64,000 nt of DNA from Plantactinospora sp. BC1 (lineage in GTDB: Bacteria > Actinomycetota > Actinomycetes > Mycobacteriales > Micromonosporaceae), in contig NZ_CP028158.1 in assembly GCF_003030345.1 (NCBI RefSeq), positions 5,518,001 to 5,582,000 on the forward strand, written 5' to 3'. The position numbers and the translations under genes were made by a program. Below, one piece after another: positions 59,808 through 64,000 of this stretch; the first letter of the stretch is position 1, and the number at the start of each line of letters is the position of its first letter. The notes beneath the pieces were generated by a model. It ran no database searches and was not told the origin of the DNA. It saw only the letters and a list, made by a program, of their open reading frames with translations.

Positions 59808-60584
59808 TCAGCGGGTGACCAGGGTCATCTCCACCGAATAGCGGGCCGCCAGATAGGCGTGCGCGCCGTACTCGACGGCGCGGCCGGCGGAGTCGTAGGT
59901 GGTGCGCCGGATGGTCAGCACGGTGCTGCCCCGGGCAACCCCGAGCAGCCGGGCCTCGCCGGCCAGCGCGGGCCGGGCCGACACCTGCTGGTTGGCCAGT
60001 TGCAGTGTCACGCCCTGGCGGCGGAGCAACTGGTAGAGGCCGTGCTCGCCGAGCCCGGCCCGATCCACGCTGACCAGTGCCGGCGGCAGGTAGTTGCGCA
60101 TCACCGCGAGCGGTTGGCCGTCGGCCGAGCGGAGCCGTTCCACGGCGATCACCTCGGCGCCCTCGGGCACGTCGAGCGCCGCCGCCTCGTCGGGGCCGGC
60201 CGGCACCCGGTCGAGCCGGAGCACCTCGGTCGAGGGGCGGCGGCCGGCGCTGGCGAGGTCGTCGAAGAGGCTGGTCAGGGCGAGTGGCCGGCGCACCGGC
60301 CGGGCCATCACCACCGTGCCGAGGCCGCGTCGGCGGACCAGCAGCCCCTGCCGGACCAGGGTCTCGATCGCCTTGCGCAGGGTCGGCCGGCTGACCGCGA
60401 GCTGGTCGGCGAGTTCGATCTCGTTGTCGAGCCGGCCGCCCGGTGGCAGCGTGCCGGCGGTGATCGCCTGCTCCAGTTGCTGGGCGATCTGGAAATAGAG
60501 CGGCATCGGGCTGTCCCGGTCGATGACGACACCGTCCAGGGAGACCTTCGCACCGCGCTCACCGGCGAGGACCACGACCGTCAT
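59808..60584 (-). CDS. GntR family (HutC/UTRA) transcriptional regulator
   Basis: 258 residues from ATG 60584. Winged helix DNA-binding domain at residues 15-85 (PLYFQIAQQLEQAITAGTL, QLAVSRPTLRKAIETLVRQG in parts) and a C-terminal UTRA ligand domain (SLFDDLASAGRRP, YLPPALVSVDRAGLGEHGLY, ARYSVEMTLVTR). It is divergent from the inositol operon and is very likely its repressor, released by inositol or a catabolite. The shared 74-bp gap contains a palindromic operator candidate. Confidence 0.9.
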   Translation of the reverse strand: MTVVVLAGERGAKVSLDGVVIDRDSPMPLYFQIAQQLEQAITAGTLPPGGRLDNEIELADQLAVSRPTLRKAIETLVRQGLLVRRRGLGTVVMARPVRRPLALTSLFDDLASAGRRPSTEVLRLDRVPAGPDEAAALDVPEGAEVIAVERLRSADGQPLAVMRNYLPPALVSVDRAGLGEHGLYQLLRRQGVTLQLANQQVSARPALAGEARLLGVARGSTVLTIRRTTYDSAGRAVEYGAHAYLAARYSVEMTLVTR

Positions 60585-60609
60585 CGTACGGCATCGTGCT
60601 GAGGTGAGG

Positions 60610-60629
60610 TTGTCACTATGTATTGACAA
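60610..60629. promoter_or_regulatory. Operator candidate TTGTCA-N8-TGACAA in the GntR/iol gap
   Basis: A perfect 6-8-6 inverted repeat in the AT-rich centre of a 74-bp divergent gap. GntR-family dimers bind this kind of site. The repeat includes TTGACA-like -35 elements on both strands, so binding would shut both promoters. Confidence 0.6.
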
Positions 60630-60658
60630 AGGTCGACTTCGGCGGGGAAGGTGGAGAG

Positions 60659-61543
60659 ATGTCCGACCGGTACGACCAACTCCGGGAGGTCCGTGCCCGC
60701 CAGCCGGAGGCGATCCGGGCGGCGGCGGCCCGGCGGCGACGTCGCCCCCTGCTGGGCGAGACCGGCCGGCTGCTGCTGATCGCCGCCGACCACCCGGCCC
60801 GGGGCGTGCTCGGGGTCGGGCAGGCGACCGGGGTGATGGCCGACCGCTACCGGCTGCTCGACCGGCTCTGCACCGCCCTCGCCCGGCCCGGCGTCGACGG
60901 CGTGCTCGGCACCCCGGACATCCTGGAGGACCTGCTGCTGCTCGACTGCCTGGACGACAGGGTGGTGGTCGGTTCGATGAACCGGGGCGGGCTGCACGGC
61001 GCGGTCTTCGAGGCCGACGACCGGTTCACCGCCTACGACGCGCCGACGATCGCCGAGATGGGTTTCGACGGCGGCAAGATGCTCTGCCGGGTGGACCTGG
61101 CCGATCCGGCCACCGCCGGAACGCTGGCGGCCTGCGGCCGGGCGGTGGGGGAGTTGGCCCGCTACCGGCTGATGGCGCTGGTCGAGCCCTTCCTGGCCAG
61201 CCGGACGGGTGGGCGGCTGCGCAACGACCTCGACGTCGAGGCGGTAGTCCGGTCGGTGGCGATCGCCTCCGGCCTCGCCCCGACCTCGGCGTACACCTGG
61301 CTGAAGCTGCCGGTGGTCACCGGGATGGCCCGGGTGATGACCGCGACGACGCTGCCGACGCTGCTGCTCGGCGGGGATCCGGCCGGCGACCCGGCGCGGA
61401 CCTTCGCGGCCTGGGCCGAGGCGCTGGCCCTGCCCGGCGTACGCGGCCTGGTGGTCGGCCGGAGCCTGCTCTTCCCGCCCGACGACGACGTGGCCGGCGC
61501 GGTCGACCGGGCCGCCGCGCTGGTGCACGGGACGGGATCCTGA
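60659..61543 (+). CDS. Cgl0159-type (beta/alpha)8-barrel protein of inositol catabolism
   Basis: 294 residues. It shares with the Cgl0159 family the segments LLLIAADHPARGVLG, VLGTPDILEDLLLLDCL, GSMNRGGLHGAVFE and RFTAYDAPTIAEMGFDGGK, and a C-terminal TWLKLPVV and RGLVVGRSLLF phosphate-binding-like part. The fold is related to deoxyribose-phosphate or IolJ-type aldolases, and the genes lie in inositol clusters of Corynebacterium and streptomycetes. Its exact step is not settled. ATG 60659 is just 74 bp from the divergent regulator start. It joins iolB by TGATG overlap. Confidence 0.85.
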   Translation: MSDRYDQLREVRARQPEAIRAAAARRRRRPLLGETGRLLLIAADHPARGVLGVGQATGVMADRYRLLDRLCTALARPGVDGVLGTPDILEDLLLLDCLDDRVVVGSMNRGGLHGAVFEADDRFTAYDAPTIAEMGFDGGKMLCRVDLADPATAGTLAACGRAVGELARYRLMALVEPFLASRTGGRLRNDLDVEAVVRSVAIASGLAPTSAYTWLKLPVVTGMARVMTATTLPTLLLGGDPAGDPARTFAAWAEALALPGVRGLVVGRSLLFPPDDDVAGAVDRAAALVHGTGS

Positions 61544-62469
61544 TGTCCGGTCCGGGGTCGGGTCGTCGGCACTGGCCGGCCGGGAGCGCCGCCGCCGGCC
61601 CGTGGTCGGTGTCGCTGGACCCGGAGCGGGCCGGCTGGGCCTACACCGGGCTGCGGGTGGTCGCGCTGCCGCCCGGCGGGCGGATCGGCTTCGACACCGG
61701 GCCGGACGAGGTGATCGTGCTGCCGCTGGCCGGCTCGGCGGTGCTGCGCTGCGCCGACGCGTCCGATGTGGACCGGACGATGGAGCTGGTCGGCCGCCCC
61801 GGCGTCTTCGCCGGGACCACCGACTTCGGCTACCTGCCGCCCGGGACCCGGGCCGAGCTGTCCAGCCCCGGCGGCGGCCGGTACGCGCTGCCGTCGGCCC
61901 GGGCCCGGCGCCGGTTCCCGGCCCGCTATGCACCGGCCGGCGGGGTACGGGTCGAACTGCGCGGCGCCGGCACGTGCAGCCGGCAGGTGCACAACTTCGC
62001 CACCCCGGAGACCTTCCGGACCGACCGGTTGATCGCCTGCGAGGTGCTGACCCCGGACGGCAACTGGTCGTCGTACCCACCGCACAAGCACGACGAGGAG
62101 CGGGCCGGGGCGGAGGCGGTGCTGGAGGAGATCTACTACTTCGAGGTCGGCGCCGGCCCGACCGGTACCCCCGGCCACGGCTACCAGCGGGTCTACGGCA
62201 CCGCGGCCCGGCCGATCGAGGTACTGGCCGAGGTCCGCTCCGGCGACACGGTCCTGGTCCCGTACGGCTGGCACGGCCCGTCGATCGCCGCACCGGGCCA
62301 CCCGCTCTACTACCTGAACGCGATGGCCGGGCCGGCCGAGGAACCGGCCTGGTTGATCACCGACGATCCGGCGCACGCCTGGGTGCGCGCCTCCTGGGCC
62401 GGCCAGCCGGTCGACCCGAGGCTCCCGTTCGGCCGCGACCTCCGGCCGCCCCCTGCCGACCTGCGCTGA
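61543..62469 (+). CDS. iolB: 5-deoxy-glucuronate isomerase
   Basis: 308 residues of the IolB cupin family. Landmarks: GWAYTGLRVVALPPGG, QVHNFATPE, and metal-binding histidines in SSYPPHKHDEE and EIYYFEV, with VLVPYGWHGPS in the second cupin. It converts 5-deoxy-glucuronate to 2-deoxy-5-keto-gluconate in myo-inositol degradation. ATG overlaps the upstream stop by one base. Then iolD follows after 34 bp, so the three are an operon. iolC, iolE and iolG are not in this window and may follow iolD or lie elsewhere. Confidence 0.94.
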   Translation: MSGPGSGRRHWPAGSAAAGPWSVSLDPERAGWAYTGLRVVALPPGGRIGFDTGPDEVIVLPLAGSAVLRCADASDVDRTMELVGRPGVFAGTTDFGYLPPGTRAELSSPGGGRYALPSARARRRFPARYAPAGGVRVELRGAGTCSRQVHNFATPETFRTDRLIACEVLTPDGNWSSYPPHKHDEERAGAEAVLEEIYYFEVGAGPTGTPGHGYQRVYGTAARPIEVLAEVRSGDTVLVPYGWHGPSIAAPGHPLYYLNAMAGPAEEPAWLITDDPAHAWVRASWAGQPVDPRLPFGRDLRPPPADLR

Positions 62470-62503
62470 CCGCCGGCGGCGCACCCACCGACCGGAGGCT
62501 CCG

Positions 62504-64000
62504 ATGACGACGACGACCAGACTCACCGTCGGGCAGGCGCTGCTCCGGTTCCTCGCCGCGCAGTGGACCGAACGCGACGGCGTACGGCACCGGCTCTTCG
62601 CCGGCTGTTTCGGCATCTTCGGGCACGGCAACGTCGCCGGGCTCGGTCAGGCACTTGCCGAGCACGAGATCGCCGGTGCCCCCGGGCTGCGCTACCTGCC
62701 GGCCCGCAACGAGCAGGCGATGGTGCACGCCGCGGTCGGCTACGCCCGGATGCGCAACCGGCTGAGCACCTGGGCCTGCACCAGTTCGATCGGCCCGGGT
62801 GCCACCAACATGGTCACCGGGGCGGCGCTGGCCACCATCAACCGGCTGCCGGTACTGCTGCTGCCCGGCGACGCGTTCGCCACCCGGGTGGCGACGCCGG
62901 TGCTCCAGGAGCTGGAGGATCCGCGCGCGCCCGACGTCTCGGTCAACGACTGCTTCCGGCCGGTCTCCCGGTTCTTCGACCGGATCCACCGGCCGGAGCA
63001 GTTGCCCGGGGCCCTGCTCGGTGCGGTGCGGGTGCTCACCGATCCGGCCGAGACCGGGGCGGTGACCCTGGCGCTGCCGCAGGACGTGCAGGCCGAGGCG
63101 TACGACTGGCCGGTCGAACTCTTCGCCGAGCGGACCTGGCACGTACCCCGGCCGGTGCCGGAGCCGGCGGCGCTGGCCCGGGCGGCGGAGCTGCTGCGGA
63201 CGGCCCGCCGCCCGCTGCTGGTGGCCGGCGGCGGCGTGCTCTACGCCGAGGCGACCGCCGCGCTGCGCGAGTTCGCCGAGGTGACCGGCGTGCCGGTGGC
63301 GGTGACCCAGGCCGGCAAGGGTGCGCTGCCGTCGGACCATCCGCTGGCGGTCGGCGCGCTGGGGGTGACCGGCGGGCACGCCGCCAACGAGTTGGCCGCC
63401 GACGCCGACGTGGTGCTCGGGGTCGGCACCCGGTACACCGACTTCACCACCGCCTCCCGGACGCTCTTCGCCGATCCGGGGGTGCGGTTCGTCAACCTGA
63501 ACGTGGCCGCCTTCGACGCGGCGAAGCTCTCGGCGGTGCCGGTGCGGGCCGACGCCCGGGCCGGGCTGGAGGCGCTGACCGGGGCGCTTGCCGGCTGGTC
63601 CGCCCCGGCCGGGCACCGGCGGCGGGCCGAGCGGCTCGCCGCCGGCTGGGCGGCGACGGTCCGGGCGGTCTACGCGCGTCGGCACACGCCGCTGCCGGCC
63701 CAGACCGAGGTGCTGGGGGTACTCGACGAGGTGGTCGGCCCCCGGGACGTGCTGGTCTGCGCGGCCGGCTCGCTGCCCGGGGAGCTGCACCGGCTCTGGC
63801 GGGTACGCGACCCGCTCGGCTACCACGTGGAGTACGGCTACTCCTGCATGGGCTACGAGATCGCCGGCGGTCTCGGGGTGAAGCTGGCCGCGCCGGACCG
63901 GGAGGTCTTCGTCCTGGTGGGGGACGGCTCCTACCTGATGATGGCCCAGGAGCTGGTGACCTCGGTAGCCGAGGGGATCAAGCTGGTCGTGGTCCTGGTG
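62504..64000 (+). CDS. iolD: 3D-(3,5/4)-trihydroxycyclohexane-1,2-dione hydrolase, 3'-truncated by the window
   Basis: 499 codons from ATG 62504 run open to the last base; the full protein would be about 620-650 residues. ThDP-enzyme family start TRLTVGQALLRFLAAQW, GCFGIFGHGNVAGLGQAL, RNEQAMVHAA with the ThDP-activating Glu, SSIGPGATNMVTGAALA, and the ThDP pyrophosphate motif beginning GDGSYLMM. It opens the ring of the trihydroxycyclohexane dione to 5-deoxy-glucuronate, which IolB then isomerises. Ribosome site ACCGGAGG before the ATG. Confidence 0.95.
   Translation, partial: MTTTTRLTVGQALLRFLAAQWTERDGVRHRLFAGCFGIFGHGNVAGLGQALAEHEIAGAPGLRYLPARNEQAMVHAAVGYARMRNRLSTWACTSSIGPGATNMVTGAALATINRLPVLLLPGDAFATRVATPVLQELEDPRAPDVSVNDCFRPVSRFFDRIHRPEQLPGALLGAVRVLTDPAETGAVTLALPQDVQAEAYDWPVELFAERTWHVPRPVPEPAALARAAELLRTARRPLLVAGGGVLYAEATAALREFAEVTGVPVAVTQAGKGALPSDHPLAVGALGVTGGHAANELAADADVVLGVGTRYTDFTTASRTLFADPGVRFVNLNVAAFDAAKLSAVPVRADARAGLEALTGALAGWSAPAGHRRRAERLAAGWAATVRAVYARRHTPLPAQTEVLGVLDEVVGPRDVLVCAAGSLPGELHRLWRVRDPLGYHVEYGYSCMGYEIAGGLGVKLAAPDREVFVLVGDGSYLMMAQELVTSVAEGIKLVVVLV

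Overview
The window is high-GC actinobacterial DNA with GC-rich third codon positions, many GTG starts and tight ATGA/GTGA gene overlaps. The housekeeping block (ANTAR regulator, liv transporter, polA, rpsA, coaE-GrpB, uvrB) runs in an order I associate with Streptomyces and Micromonosporaceae. The neighbours (DUF3140/DUF2945, Uma2, phage-type amidase, actinobacterial inositol genes) favour a Micromonosporaceae chromosome (Micromonospora, Plantactinospora or a relative). That genus-level placement is inference.

Left part (1-24160). A truncated DegT-type aminotransferase and a Tat-exported PhoX-type phosphatase lead into a compact biosynthetic locus. On the minus strand lie a relic NRPS-like protein (C domain with His-to-Gln, remnant of an A subdomain, carrier-like end with Ser-to-Tyr) and a GIY-YIG/UVR protein coupled to it by a GTGA overlap. 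Divergently, 14 plus-strand genes (6201-24160) form what looks like one operon: A-C didomain, fatty acyl-AMP ligase (FAAL), two long acyl-CoA dehydrogenases, carrier ACP1, a KAS III-like enzyme, an ATP-grasp ligase, a PLP decarboxylase, carrier ACP2, a degenerate KAS-like protein, a phosphopantetheinyl transferase, a P450, an SDR and a Baeyer-Villiger-type monooxygenase. The FAAL/dehydrogenase/ACP1 set resembles the unsaturated-acyl cassettes of ramoplanin and enduracidin. The ATP-grasp/decarboxylase/ACP2 trio resembles BtrJ/BtrK/BtrI of butirosin, which make gamma-aminobutyryl-ACP from glutamate. I infer an N-acylated amino-acid-derived lipid, tailored by the P450-SDR-BVMO set and assembled on discrete carriers without a multimodular synthase. 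I recognise no described pathway with this combination.

Middle part (24180-43869). A Tat-exported DUF4185 protein is followed by an unusual 73-nt tRNA (anticodon CAA, short variable loop), a PdtaR-like REC-ANTAR regulator, a lipoprotein and the livKHMGF branched-chain amino acid ABC transporter, which ends in a strong hairpin. Then come polA, a DUF2945-DUF3140 pair, a Uma2 protein, a methyltransferase, rpsA, coaE-GrpB, a tandem-repeat region and uvrB. polA and uvrB both carry upstream sequences resembling the PafBC (RecA-independent DNA damage) promoter, placed for leaderless transcription.

Right part (43870-64000). This holds an SDR, a possible frameshifted small gene, an STM4013-type hydrolase, an ABM-domain protein, pnuC-nadR (nicotinamide riboside salvage), a TerC transporter with a yybP-ykoY-like leader, NlpC/P60, dipeptide epimerase, a beta-lactamase-fold protein, TypA, a DedA protein fused to a degenerate PAP2 domain, a lytic transglycosylase lipoprotein, a phage-type amidase, an epimerase, and an inositol catabolic operon (Cgl0159-type protein, iolB, iolD) divergent from a GntR regulator. 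iolD runs off the right edge.
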